The notes beneath the pieces were generated by a model that worked only from the letters and a program-made list of their open reading frames with translations, was not told the DNA's origin and searched no databases. DNA of 64,000 nt, taken from contig NZ_QNUX01000003.1 in assembly GCF_003312425.1 (NCBI RefSeq), forward strand, positions 124,001 through 188,000, read 5' to 3'. This document shows, piece after piece, positions 22,410 to 30,913 of the stretch; the first letter of the stretch is position 1, and the number at the start of each line of letters is the position of its first letter. The stretch is from Flavobacterium psychrolimnae. GTDB taxonomy: Bacteria; Bacteroidota; Bacteroidia; Flavobacteriales; Flavobacteriaceae. The position numbers and the translations under genes were made by a program.

Positions 22410-22417
22410 TATGTTTG
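22410..22417 (+). promoter_or_regulatory. Candidate -7 promoter element of the patatin gene
   Basis: TATGTTTG fits TAnnTTTG and gives a leader of about 60 nt. A second match, TACTTTTG at 22481-22488, overlaps the presumed start codon and therefore cannot serve this gene from that start. Confidence 0.4.
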
Positions 22418-22485
22418 CATATCAATTAACATTTTTCAAGAAGCAAAATACTGCTCCTGTTTCTAAATATTAAATTCTACTACTT

Positions 22486-24810
22486 TTGGGAAAAACAGCT
22501 TATCTATTCGTCTTAATAATTTCATTATCGCTTACTCAAATTGTTTTCGCCCAGGAAAAAAAACCTAAAGTGGTTTTGGTATTAAGTGGTGGTGGTGCCA
22601 AAGGGATAGCACATATACCGCTTTTACAAGCTTTAGATTCCTTGCATATTGTGCCTGACCTTATCGTAGGAAACAGTATGGGAAGCGTTATAGGAGGAAT
22701 GTATGCTATGGGGTACTCTGGTGACAGTATTCAAAAAATAGCCAAAAACATCGATTGGGACAAACTCTTAGGAAGAAGTATGTCTTTGAAAAGTGTCAGC
22801 GTGGAAGAAAAAAGTGAGTTTGAGAGATATTTGGTTGGAATAGGAATTAAGGACGGTAAGCCGACAAGCGTAAGTTCTTTATTAAATGATCAATATTTAA
22901 GAGAATTTCTTACAGAACTGACTTTTCCTGTTTATAATGTAACTGACTTTGATAAACTAGCCATTCCATTTAGAGCAATGGCTACAGATGTTGTATATGG
23001 TAGGGAAGTAATTCTTAGTAAAGGGAATTTAGCGTTTGCCATGAGATCGAGTATGTCATTACCCGCGGTTTTTAAAACCATGCCTTACGAAAAAACGCTG
23101 TTGGTTGATGGAGGTGTAATGAATAATTTTCCAACTGATATTGCAAAAAAAATGGGCGCCGACATCATAATTGGTAGTGACGTAGGCGGGGGAATGGAAC
23201 CGATAGATAAATTAGATAACTTCGTGTCTGTGCTAATGCAAACGAGTATGTTTCCCAGTAATATCAAAGACCCAGAAAATCGCAAACTATGTGACATTCT
23301 AGTAGATCACTTGCCTAACTTGAGATTTTCTACATCTGATTTTGCAAAAAGCAACGAAATTTACAAAGATGGTCAAATTGCAACCAATCTTAATCTAAAT
23401 ACGTTAGCGGCATTGGCAGAAAAATTAAAAGGATTCAAACAACGAACCCATGAATTGCCAGCTGTTTCAAGCGAATTTGTCATCGACACTATCGTTTATA
23501 AAAATATCAGCAAGGAAAATCTTCCTCTCGTTATTGCTCGGACAAATATAAAAACACATACAAAGTATAATACTAAAGATTTAACCGCATGTATAAATGG
23601 TGCTATGGGAACAAATCTTTTTAACCAGATTACCTACAGTTATTTCGTTCACGACAAAGATAAATTAGGATTGGTGATAAACGGATTAGAATTTTCTAAA
23701 AACCAAGTTAATGCATCCGTGCATTACGACACTTATAGAGGAGTTGGATTAATTCTTAACTATAATGCAAGGAACGTTCTGGCTGAATCTTCCCGTCTTA
23801 TTGCTACTGCAGATATTGCAGAACAACCAAAAGTAAGAATAGATTTTCAGAAAAATTTCGGAAAAAAGAAAGACTGGTGGTGGGGAACGGAACTGTATGG
23901 TGCATTCTTACAGCAGGAAATCTTCATAGATGGAAAATCGGTAGATAATATGCGGTACAATGGTTTCGAATTCAATAATGAAGTAAATCGAAATTTGAAT
24001 TCACTGAACAGTTATCTTGGATTTGGATTAAACTATAGTTACACCGTTGTCAAACCTAAAAATGATCCCGGTATAAATGATAATGTATTATCTCTAAATA
24101 ACTATAATTTTGGCAATTTAGAAGTAAGCGCACATTATTCACGCAACGGGATGGATAAAGTTTTTTTTGCGACAAATGGAACAATCTTAAAAGCAAATAT
24201 AAATCGATCACTGCGCAATGACATTAACATATCTTTTACAGAGACGGATTCAACCGATTTTTCGGGGTCAACAAATAGCTTCACTAAAGTAGGATTCGCA
24301 TTTGAAAAAAGATTACAATTAAAAAAGAAGATTACTGGTATAATAGGATTTGATGCTAATTTTATATTTCAAGACAAGCCAACGGGTAATGACGGCTCTT
24401 TTTCTAATTATGGCTATGCTGCAAAATATTTCCTTGGAGGCTTTATTCCAAGTTCTGGCAGTAGTCGTTTTGCATTCCCGGGACTACATGAGGACGAGCT
24501 GAGCGTTACTCAATTTATGTCTGTTAAATTGGGCGTACAATTAAATCCGTTAGGTAAATTTTATCTGACTCCGCATTTCAATATTGCATCCGTTGGCTTT
24601 GGAAACTTTAACGAATACATAGCTGACGTCTCTAATACAAAGGGAAATTGGGACGACAATAAAGAAACCAGTTTGTTGATGTCAGGAGGAGCCGCAATTT
24701 CCTATCAATCGATTTTAGGGCCTATTCATTTTGACACTTCATGGATAAACAATATTGACAAAGTGCGATTGTTTTTTAGTGTGGGATTTTCATTCAATCC
24801 GTCTAATTAG
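22486..24810 (+). CDS. Outer-membrane patatin-like phospholipase
   Basis: A 774-residue protein with a signal peptide (cleavage near IVFAQ, residue 23). The patatin domain (about 28-320) keeps the oxyanion loop SGGGAKG (34-40), the nucleophile motif GNSMG (Ser64) and the catalytic Asp in DGG (Asp208). The C-terminal part (about 340-774) has many alternating beta strands and ends in VRLFFSVGFSFNPSN, consistent with a surface-antigen/BamA-like barrel, as in Pseudomonas PlpD. The start appears to be TTG 22486, since a stop lies 15 bases upstream and no ATG precedes the signal peptide. It is framed by two copies of the ahcY 3' end, suggesting insertion. Confidence 0.88.
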   Translation: MGKTAYLFVLIISLSLTQIVFAQEKKPKVVLVLSGGGAKGIAHIPLLQALDSLHIVPDLIVGNSMGSVIGGMYAMGYSGDSIQKIAKNIDWDKLLGRSMSLKSVSVEEKSEFERYLVGIGIKDGKPTSVSSLLNDQYLREFLTELTFPVYNVTDFDKLAIPFRAMATDVVYGREVILSKGNLAFAMRSSMSLPAVFKTMPYEKTLLVDGGVMNNFPTDIAKKMGADIIIGSDVGGGMEPIDKLDNFVSVLMQTSMFPSNIKDPENRKLCDILVDHLPNLRFSTSDFAKSNEIYKDGQIATNLNLNTLAALAEKLKGFKQRTHELPAVSSEFVIDTIVYKNISKENLPLVIARTNIKTHTKYNTKDLTACINGAMGTNLFNQITYSYFVHDKDKLGLVINGLEFSKNQVNASVHYDTYRGVGLILNYNARNVLAESSRLIATADIAEQPKVRIDFQKNFGKKKDWWWGTELYGAFLQQEIFIDGKSVDNMRYNGFEFNNEVNRNLNSLNSYLGFGLNYSYTVVKPKNDPGINDNVLSLNNYNFGNLEVSAHYSRNGMDKVFFATNGTILKANINRSLRNDINISFTETDSTDFSGSTNSFTKVGFAFEKRLQLKKKITGIIGFDANFIFQDKPTGNDGSFSNYGYAAKYFLGGFIPSSGSSRFAFPGLHEDELSVTQFMSVKLGVQLNPLGKFYLTPHFNIASVGFGNFNEYIADVSNTKGNWDDNKETSLLMSGGAAISYQSILGPIHFDTSWINNIDKVRLFFSVGFSFNPSN

Positions 24811-24835
24811 AGGATGTAACTACTCAGCCGGATTT

Positions 24836-24902
24836 GACCAAGTTTGATTATCTTGGAGTTCCTGTTGAAGGTTCATTCAAACCAGAATATTACAGATATT
24901 AG
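24836..24902 (+). pseudogene. ahcY 3'-end remnant
   Basis: With one T removed (GTTTGAT in place of GCTGAT) this stretch encodes [21 protein letters not shown] and a TAG stop, the C-terminus of adenosylhomocysteinase. Nothing of the rest of ahcY precedes it. It differs from the intact gene by substitutions that include silent changes, so it may come from the ahcY of a related strain rather than from a recent local duplication. Confidence 0.9.
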
Positions 24903-24954
24903 ATTTTAGATTGCTGATTAGCGATTTATAATTTCAGATTTAAAACCCTTGCAG
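24836..24954. repeat. Direct repeat copy 2: ahcY 3' end plus downstream
   Basis: Partner of 22178-22295 in the same orientation, including 52 bases of non-coding sequence after the stop. Homology stops at CCCTTGCAG; the right arm of the terminator is missing, though a T run (24964-24972) follows. Confidence 0.9.
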
Positions 24955-25148
24955 AAATGTGAGGTTTTTTTTGGTATTTAACCATTTTAGATTTGACAGA
25001 TTTTAAAAACCTGTCAAATCTGTTGAATTACATTTGTTTAAAAATAAAATTACTTTACGGTTTTCCGTAAAGTAATTAAAAATTAAGAGGATATATTTGT
25101 GATTATTTAGTGTAAATTAGCAGAAGAACAAAAATTTGCTGCCCCGGA
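24955..25148. other. Intergenic stretch with two strong hairpins
   Basis: The gap 24811-25202 contains, after the ahcY remnant, an 11-bp hairpin AGATTTGACAG/CTGTCAAATCT (24989-24999 with 25011-25021) and a perfect 13-bp hairpin with a TTTT loop (25048-25060 with 25065-25077). The second is followed by As on the plus strand but by a T-rich run on the minus strand, so it resembles a minus-strand terminator although no minus-strand gene is near. I see no ORF here. Confidence 0.6.
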
Positions 25149-25179
25149 TTGCAAATCAGAGTAGTCATATATAAATTTG
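25149..25179 (+). promoter_or_regulatory. Promoter of the 127-residue unknown gene
   Basis: TTG (25149-25151), a 20-bp spacer and TAAATTTG (25172-25179) form a good Bacteroidota promoter 23 bases before the ATG at 25203. Its presence supports that the unknown gene is real. Confidence 0.65.
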
Positions 25180-25202
25180 TATCAACTAGAAAAATTTAAA
25201 AT

Positions 25203-25586
25203 ATGTTTGACATTAACTTAGTGCAAATACAAGAGATATGTAAAAAATCAAAGCAGTCTATTGATCTTAGCGAATTTAGATTTCCATATCAAGAATCATA
25301 TAAAAGTTTAAATCAGAAAATAATTGAAGCAGCTGAAGAAGGGAAAAACTTAATAAGCATAGATTTTGTTTACTCCCTAACGGGGATTAATAAAAGCTTA
25401 ACTTTGAATGAAATTGAAAAATTATATTATAGAATATATTTGAATCAAGATGGAGGACTGGCAGAAATAAATCTTTATGATTATCCATTGTATTTGATTA
25501 CCAGAGGGTTTAAAGTTGAAATCATTGAAAATTTAAAACAACATCTGCATGGTTATCCAACAAAGAAATACATGATATCATGGTAA
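25203..25586 (+). CDS. Unknown protein, 127 residues
   Basis: I do not recognise this protein. It has no signal peptide or membrane segment and looks like a mixed alpha/beta cytoplasmic protein (QIQEICKKSKQSIDLSEF, SLNQKIIEAAEEGKNLISIDFVYSL, then EINLYDYPLYLITRGFKVEIIENLKQHLHGYP). Codon use is clearly more AT-rich than in the flanking ahcY and rplU genes. It has its own promoter and lies in the variable patch after the ahcY remnant. The layout of a strand-loop-helix at the C-terminus is not enough to name a fold. Reality of the gene is likely; function unknown. Confidence 0.65.
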   Translation: MFDINLVQIQEICKKSKQSIDLSEFRFPYQESYKSLNQKIIEAAEEGKNLISIDFVYSLTGINKSLTLNEIEKLYYRIYLNQDGGLAEINLYDYPLYLITRGFKVEIIENLKQHLHGYPTKKYMISW

Positions 25587-25646
25587 TCAATAATTTGTTA
25601 AATGTGATTTACAATTGCTAATAGTAATAAAAACAAACCCTAAATT

Positions 25647-26273
25647 ATGAAATACATTAAAATAAATTTAATTCTAATAATTATTCTAAGTTTAACAATG
25701 AATAGCATAAAAGCGCAAAGTGCATCTTTTCTATCGAGTGAAAGGGTTAGTGTATTATTAATATTTTTTGAATATGATTATAAATTCAATAATAATTCAT
25801 ACGAGCCTTATCAACCGGATTATTCATATATGCAAAATGTGTATGGGACTATGCAAGCAAGATATGATAAAGGGTTTGATATTATTAAAACTGAATTATA
25901 TAAATATAATAAATTAAAATTTATTAACAAGACAAATATAATTTTACTCGATCAGCACAAAAAAGCAAATAATACATTTTACCAATCAATAAAGGGCGCA
26001 GATTTAAGCCAGTCTAGTAACATTCAAAGATGCTTAGAAGTAATATGTAGTATTTATGAATATGATCAAATAAGATCTGAAATTGAATTAATAAAAAGGT
26101 GTAATGCTGAACTTAGTAGAATTTCGATAAAAGACCCGGACAATTTTATTTATTCTTTGAGATATAAAGCTATTTGTAAAGTTCTGAATGAATTAGAAAC
26201 CTGTTCTTCTTCCGAAATAAAAAATTTAAGCTGGGAGCAGACCGAATTAAGTATGAATCAAAAAAAATATTAA
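25647..26273 (+). CDS. Unknown exported protein, 208 residues
   Basis: I do not recognise this protein. It begins with a convincing signal peptide (MKYIKINLILIIILSLTMNSIKAQ, cleavage after about residue 24). The mature part is Tyr/Asn-rich at first (YDYKFNNNSYEPYQPDYSYMQNVYGTMQARYDKGFD, which resembles secreted repeat or spore-coat-like low-complexity stretches) and then helical with four cysteines (Cys in QRCLEVICSIY, KRCNAEL and KAICKVL). Strongly AT-rich. It is separated by 60 bp from the previous unknown gene and may form a pair with it. Confidence 0.65.
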   Translation: MKYIKINLILIIILSLTMNSIKAQSASFLSSERVSVLLIFFEYDYKFNNNSYEPYQPDYSYMQNVYGTMQARYDKGFDIIKTELYKYNKLKFINKTNIILLDQHKKANNTFYQSIKGADLSQSSNIQRCLEVICSIYEYDQIRSEIELIKRCNAELSRISIKDPDNFIYSLRYKAICKVLNELETCSSSEIKNLSWEQTELSMNQKKY

Positions 26274-26285
26274 AGCGTAGCTGTT

Positions 26286-26365
26286 CGAAGTCTTCTGACT
26301 TCGCAAGCATCTTATAAATATGCAACATCAAAGCTCCGAGACTTCAAAAGTTTAGGAGCTTTTTT
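26286..26365 (+). terminator. Hairpins ending the unknown gene pair
   Basis: A 7-bp hairpin CGAAGTC/GACTTCG (26286-26303) is followed by an AAAGCTCC/GGAGCTTT hairpin (26330-26337 with 26355-26362) with a T run, a typical intrinsic terminator for the two unknown plus-strand genes. Confidence 0.7.
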
Positions 26366-26400
26366 AATCTAAAAATAAAACCCATCAATTTCTCCTTTTC

Positions 26401-26430
26401 GTCTCCCTCTCCTTCGGAGAGTCCGGAGAC
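26401..26430. repeat. Nested hairpin GTCTCC/GGAGAC with inner CTCTCC/GGAGAG
   Basis: Two nested inverted repeats (26401-26406 with 26425-26430; 26408-26413 with 26417-26422) form a GC-rich hairpin in an AT-rich gap. It has the look of an intergenic palindromic repeat. No function can be assigned. Confidence 0.5.
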
Positions 26431-26451
26431 TTCGGGATGAGTGAGGAAACA

Positions 26452-26488
26452 AAAAACCCGTCTCGATTTTTATCGAAACGGGTTTTTA
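26452..26488. terminator. Terminator of rplU-rpmA
   Basis: AAAAACCCGT and ACGGGTTTTT arms with an inner TCGAT/ATCGA stem make a long hairpin with T runs on both strands, 20 bases after the rpmA stop on the minus strand. Confidence 0.85.
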
Positions 26489-26507
26489 TAATAATTGAGA
26501 AAATCAA

Positions 26508-26774
26508 TTATGCTTCAACTTCAAATGGAAGTATAGAAACATAAGATTTGTTATCTCTTTTCTTTTGGAAGAAAACAACTCCATCTACTCTTGCGTGTAG
26601 TGTGTGATCTTTACTTATGTAAACATTTGCACCTGGATTATGTTTTGAACCTCTTTGTCTTACGATGATGTTCCCAGCAATAGCAGCTTGACCACCAAAT
26701 ATCTTAACGCCTAAACGTTTTGATTCTGATTCTCTACCATTCTTAGAACTACCGACACCTTTCTTGTGAGCCAT
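26508..26774 (-). CDS. rpmA: 50S ribosomal protein L27
   Basis: An 88-residue L27 protein. The [29 protein letters not shown] start is canonical: no cleavable N-terminal extension of the Firmicutes type, so the flexible tail reaching the peptidyl-transferase centre is encoded directly. It follows rplU by 23 bp in the conserved L21-L27 operon. Confidence 0.98.
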   Translation of the reverse strand: MAHKKGVGSSKNGRESESKRLGVKIFGGQAAIAGNIIVRQRGSKHNPGANVYISKDHTLHARVDGVVFFQKKRDNKSYVSILPFEVEA

Positions 26775-26797
26775 GACGTATTAGTTTTATTTTGTTA

Positions 26798-27220
26798 TTA
26801 TTCTTGAGTATCTTCTTTTTTAGCTTTAGCTACCTTTTTCTTAGGAGCTTCAACTTCTTCTGTAGTTGCTTCAGCTGCTGCTTTTTTAGGAGCCGCTTTT
26901 TTAGCACCAACACCAGTAATACCTTCAATTACAATTTGAGTAAGATATTGTCTGTGACCGTTTCTCTTTTTGTATCCTTTTCTTCTTTTCTTTTTGAAAA
27001 CGATAACTTTATCTCCTTTTAAGTGTTGTAACACTTTAGCTTCTACTGAAGCACCTTCTATAGCTGGGGCGCCTAAAGTGATAGTTCCGTTATCATCTAA
27101 TAAAAGAACTTTGTCAAAAGAAACTTTTGAACCTTCTTCATTAGTCAAACGGTTAACATAAACCTTTAAGTCTTTGCTTACTTTGAATTGTTGCCCTGCT
27201 ATCTCTACGATTGCATACAT
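26798..27220 (-). CDS. rplU: 50S ribosomal protein L21 with basic C-terminal extension
   Basis: A 140-residue L21. Residues 1-102 are the ordinary protein (MYAIVEIAGQQFKVSKD; KRRKGYKKRNGHRQYLTQIVIEGI). Residues about 103-140 form an Ala/Lys/Glu-rich tail (KKAAPKKAAAEATTEEVEAP, KKKVAKAKKEDTQE) that is absent in E. coli and usual in Flavobacteriia. The tail is probably disordered and on the ribosome surface. A perfect promoter lies upstream. Confidence 0.97.
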   Translation of the reverse strand: MYAIVEIAGQQFKVSKDLKVYVNRLTNEEGSKVSFDKVLLLDDNGTITLGAPAIEGASVEAKVLQHLKGDKVIVFKKKRRKGYKKRNGHRQYLTQIVIEGITGVGAKKAAPKKAAAEATTEEVEAPKKKVAKAKKEDTQE

Positions 27221-27250
27221 ACTGAATTGTTTTAATAATTTTTAAGGTTG

Positions 27251-27280
27251 CAAATATACAATTAAATATTTACCTCGCAA
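27251..27280 (-). promoter_or_regulatory. rplU promoter, Bacteroidota type
   Basis: Minus-strand TTG (27280-27278), a 19-bp spacer and TATATTTG (27258-27251) match the consensus exactly, 31 bases before the ATG at 27220. Confidence 0.82.
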
Positions 27281-27391
27281 TTTGTTGAAGAAAAAAAATA
27301 TTTTTTACGCCCGAATTCCTTATTTGTTAGGCTTTTGAACCAACTCTACCAAAAAGCATGATGAACTAGTGTTAAATTTCCCACACCGAAG

Positions 27392-27399
27392 TAGTTTTG
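27392..27399 (+). promoter_or_regulatory. -7 promoter element of the M16 peptidase operon
   Basis: TAGTTTTG fits TAnnTTTG and gives a leader of about 55 nt before the ATG at 27458. Confidence 0.5.
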
Positions 27400-27457
27400 A
27401 TGTAACAAAAATATAAAAACACTACTAACAATACATATTAACAAAATTATTAACCTT

Positions 27458-28783
27458 ATGAAAAATTCATTAATGGCTTTAGGTGCTTTGTTTATGCTAG
27501 GAGGAGTCGCTTCTGCGCAAAAAGTAGCTTTTGAGGAATACAAATTAGACAATGGCTTGCATGTGATTTTGCACAACGACCCATCTGCTCCTACCGTTAT
27601 TACATCTGTGATGTACCATGTGGGCGCCAAGGACGAAAATCCAGAGAGAACTGGTTTTGCTCACTTTTTTGAACATTTATTATTTGAAGGAACCGAAAAT
27701 ATCAAACGCGGTGAGTGGTTTAAGATTGTAACTGGAAACGGTGGTGTAAATAATGCCAACACTACTGATGACAGAACCTATTATTATGAAGTTTTCCCTT
27801 CTAACAACTTAGAATTAGGTTTATGGATGGAAGCAGAAAGAATGTTACACCCGGTAATCAATCAAATTGGTGTTGATACTCAAAACGAAGTGGTAAAGGA
27901 AGAAAAAAGACTTCGTGTTGACAATCAGCCTTATGGGAACTTTTTAGCGGAAGTAAAAAAGAATATTTTCACAAAACACCCGTACCGTTGGGCAACTATT
28001 GGTTCTATGAGCCATTTAGATGCCGCTACATTAGAAGAGTTCCAAGCTTTCAATAAGAAATTTTACATTCCTAACAATGCTGTTTTAATTGTTGCTGGTG
28101 ATTTCAAAAATGAACAAGCTAAAGAATGGATCCAAAAATATTTTGGCCCTATCAAAAAAGGTGCTGCTATCAAAAGAGAGACATTTGTTGAAGAGCCAAT
28201 TACTCAAACCATAAAAGCTAAATTTGAAGATGCTAATATCCAAATCCCTGCAATCGTAGCAGCGTACAGAACTCCGTCTATGAAAACCAGAGACGCAAGA
28301 GTTTTGGATATGATTTCTTCTATTTTAAGTGATGGAAAAAGCTCAAGATTATACAAGAAAATAGTAGATGACAAAAAAATGGCTTTACAGATTGGTGCTT
28401 TTAGCAACAACCAAGAAGATTACGGAAGCTACATCATTTACGGTTTGCCACAAGCTCCAAACACTGCTGAGAATATTCTTGCCGAAATTGACTTGGAGAT
28501 CGTAAAACTACAAACAGAATTGATTTCTGAAAAAGATTTACAAAAATTACAAAACAAATTCGAAAACCAATATGTAAACAGCAACTCAACTATTGACGGT
28601 ATTGCTGACAACTTGGCTTCTTATCATTTGTTATACGGTGATGTAAACTTAATCAACACCGAAATCGAAATCTACCATTCTATCACTCGTGAGGAAATCA
28701 GAGATATTGCCAAGAAATATTTAAATCCAAATCAAAGATTAGTTTTGGATTATGTTCCATCTAAAGACAAAGCTCAAAACTAA
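27458..28783 (+). CDS. Zinc-dependent M16-family peptidase, catalytic subunit
   Basis: A 441-residue exported peptidase with a signal peptide (MKNSLMALGALFMLGGVASAQ). The inverted zinc motif HFFEH is at residues 69-73 and the third ligand Glu148 lies 75 residues further (NEVVKEEKR), so the site is complete. Members degrade peptides in a clam-shell chamber made by two homologous halves. Here the second half is supplied by the next gene, 11 bp downstream, which lacks the zinc motif. The two proteins most likely form a periplasmic heterodimer like other bacterial M16 pairs. Confidence 0.94.
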   Translation: MKNSLMALGALFMLGGVASAQKVAFEEYKLDNGLHVILHNDPSAPTVITSVMYHVGAKDENPERTGFAHFFEHLLFEGTENIKRGEWFKIVTGNGGVNNANTTDDRTYYYEVFPSNNLELGLWMEAERMLHPVINQIGVDTQNEVVKEEKRLRVDNQPYGNFLAEVKKNIFTKHPYRWATIGSMSHLDAATLEEFQAFNKKFYIPNNAVLIVAGDFKNEQAKEWIQKYFGPIKKGAAIKRETFVEEPITQTIKAKFEDANIQIPAIVAAYRTPSMKTRDARVLDMISSILSDGKSSRLYKKIVDDKKMALQIGAFSNNQEDYGSYIIYGLPQAPNTAENILAEIDLEIVKLQTELISEKDLQKLQNKFENQYVNSNSTIDGIADNLASYHLLYGDVNLINTEIEIYHSITREEIRDIAKKYLNPNQRLVLDYVPSKDKAQN

Positions 28784-28794
28784 GATATATCATT

Positions 28795-30843
28795 ATGAAA
28801 AAATCAATATTAATTTTATCAAGCTTGTTCTTAACAGTAATCATGCAAGGACAAATCATCCCTCAGCCAAAACCCGGAGTCGCTCCAACGATAAAAATTG
28901 GAAAACCGGTAACCTTTGAATTAAAAAATGGCTTGAAAGTTATGGTCGTTGAAAACCATAAATTACCAAGAGTCGCATTCAGCCTTACTTTAGACAATGA
29001 TCCGTATGCTGAAGGCGACAAAAAAGGAGTAGCTGACATGACCAGTACTTTAATTGGAAGCGGTACCACAAAAATTTCGAAAGCAGCTTTCAATGAAGAA
29101 GTGGATTTTTTAGGTGCCAACATCAATTTTAGTTCGAACGGTGCATCAGCAAGTGCATTATCTAAATATTCTGGAAGAGTTTTAGAATTAATGGCTGACG
29201 GCGCATTAAACCCAAACTTCACACAAGAGGAATTTGACAAAGAGAAAACAAAACTTATTGAAGGCTTAAAAGCCAATGAAAAAAGCGTTTCAGCAGTAGC
29301 AGCAAGAGTTGTAGATGTTTTGACTTATGGAAAAAACCATCCTGCTGGAGAATATGTAAGCGAAGCTACTTTGAAAAACGTAACTCTTGCTGATGTAAAA
29401 GCGAATTACAATACTTATTTTGTTCCAAGTAATGCTTACCTAATTATTGTGGGTGATGTGAAATTCAGCGAAACAAAGAAAATGGTAGAGAAATTATTTG
29501 GTTCATGGAAAAAAGCAAGCGCTCCTTCTATTTCTTTCAGCGATCCAAAAGATGTTCCCGCTACACAAATCAACTTTATTGACATGCCAAATGCAGTTCA
29601 ATCAGAAGTTGCAGTTGTGAATATGTCAAATCTTAAAATGACTGATCCTGATTACTTCGCAGTTTTGGTTGCGAATCAAATCCTTGGAGGTGACTTTAAC
29701 AGTTATATTAATATGAACTTAAGAGAAGCTCATGGATGGACGTATGGTGCTAGAACTAGCATTTACGGAGACAAACGCGTTTCTACTTTTAATGCTTCTA
29801 CACAAGTTCGTAATGCTGTAACAGACAGTACAGTTGTTGAGATTTTTAAAGAATTCAAAAAAATCAGAACAGAGAAAGTGACTGATGAAATGTTAGCCAG
29901 CGTAAAAGCAGGATACATTGGACGATTTGTAATGCAAATTGAAAAACCACAAACGGTAGCAGGATATGCTTTGAGAATTCAAACACAAAGTTTACCAGCT
30001 GACTTCTACGAAAACTACATTAAAAACATCAGTGCTGTAACAGCAGATGATATTTTGAGAGTTGCGAACAAATATTTCTTGGCTGACAATAGCAGAATTA
30101 TAATTGTAGGAAAAGCAGCTGATGTAGCTCCTAGTTTAGAAAAATTAAAATTCCCGGTATTATACTTTGATAAATACGGAAACCCAACAACTAAACCAGA
30201 ATTCAAAAAATCGGTTCCAGCTGGAGTTACTGCAAAAAGCGTTATTGACAATTACATCAAAGCTATTGGCGGCGAAAAAGCAGCATTAGAAGTAAAAACA
30301 ATCGCAATGACCGGAACTACAACAATTCCACAAGCACCTTCTCCATTAAATTTTACTTCTAAAATTGATGCCAAAGGAAAGCTTATGGTTGAATTAGCCA
30401 TGGGAACTATGAGCTTAATGAAACAAGTAGTAAATGAAAAAGGAGCTTATGTAATGCAGCAAGGGCAACGTCAGAACATCGAAGGAACGATGCTAACAGA
30501 CATGAGAGCAGCTGCAACACCTTTTGAAGAATTATCTCTTTCTAAAAAACAAGGTTTAACACTAGAAACTATCGAGTCAATTAATGGAAAAGACGCTTAT
30601 GCCGTTAAGAACGGTAAAACTACTCTATATTATGATGTAGTTTCTGGTTTAAAATTAGCAGAATCTAAAGTGGTAGAACAAGGTGGTCAAAGCATCACAC
30701 AAACTACAAATTATGCAGATTACAAAGAAGTAAAAGGAGTTAAAGTTCCTTTTAATATCATCCAAAATGTAGGTTTTGAATTGGACATAAAAATGTCTGA
30801 TGTAAAAATCAACGAAGGTGTTTCGGATGCTGATTTTCTATAA
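28795..30843 (+). CDS. M16-family protein, non-catalytic partner with C-terminal extension
   Basis: A 682-residue exported protein (signal peptide up to about IMQGQ, residue 20). It has two M16 domains, but where the partner has HFFEH this one reads VADMTSTLIGSGT, so zinc cannot bind. The second M16 half keeps the Arg/Tyr-rich substrate region typical of inactive partners (LREAHGWTYGARTS near residue 310). After about residue 450 it carries an extra domain of about 230 residues (KSVIDNYIKAIGGEKAALEVKTIAMTG), resembling the LolA-like or outer-membrane lipoprotein-sorting folds seen behind M16 domains in Bacteroidota; this last point is inference. Confidence 0.92.
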   Translation: MKKSILILSSLFLTVIMQGQIIPQPKPGVAPTIKIGKPVTFELKNGLKVMVVENHKLPRVAFSLTLDNDPYAEGDKKGVADMTSTLIGSGTTKISKAAFNEEVDFLGANINFSSNGASASALSKYSGRVLELMADGALNPNFTQEEFDKEKTKLIEGLKANEKSVSAVAARVVDVLTYGKNHPAGEYVSEATLKNVTLADVKANYNTYFVPSNAYLIIVGDVKFSETKKMVEKLFGSWKKASAPSISFSDPKDVPATQINFIDMPNAVQSEVAVVNMSNLKMTDPDYFAVLVANQILGGDFNSYINMNLREAHGWTYGARTSIYGDKRVSTFNASTQVRNAVTDSTVVEIFKEFKKIRTEKVTDEMLASVKAGYIGRFVMQIEKPQTVAGYALRIQTQSLPADFYENYIKNISAVTADDILRVANKYFLADNSRIIIVGKAADVAPSLEKLKFPVLYFDKYGNPTTKPEFKKSVPAGVTAKSVIDNYIKAIGGEKAALEVKTIAMTGTTTIPQAPSPLNFTSKIDAKGKLMVELAMGTMSLMKQVVNEKGAYVMQQGQRQNIEGTMLTDMRAAATPFEELSLSKKQGLTLETIESINGKDAYAVKNGKTTLYYDVVSGLKLAESKVVEQGGQSITQTTNYADYKEVKGVKVPFNIIQNVGFELDIKMSDVKINEGVSDADFL

Positions 30844-30865
30844 TCAAATCTTGAATAAATAATCA

Positions 30866-30889
30866 AAGGCTGTCTTTTTAGGCAGCCTT
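30866..30889. terminator. Terminator between M16 operon and EamA gene
   Basis: AAGGCTG/CAGCCTT stem (30866-30872 with 30883-30889), loop of ten. It lies between converging genes; T runs are weak on both sides. Confidence 0.6.
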
Positions 30890-30913
30890 CATCGTTTAAT
30901 ACTATTATTGAAC

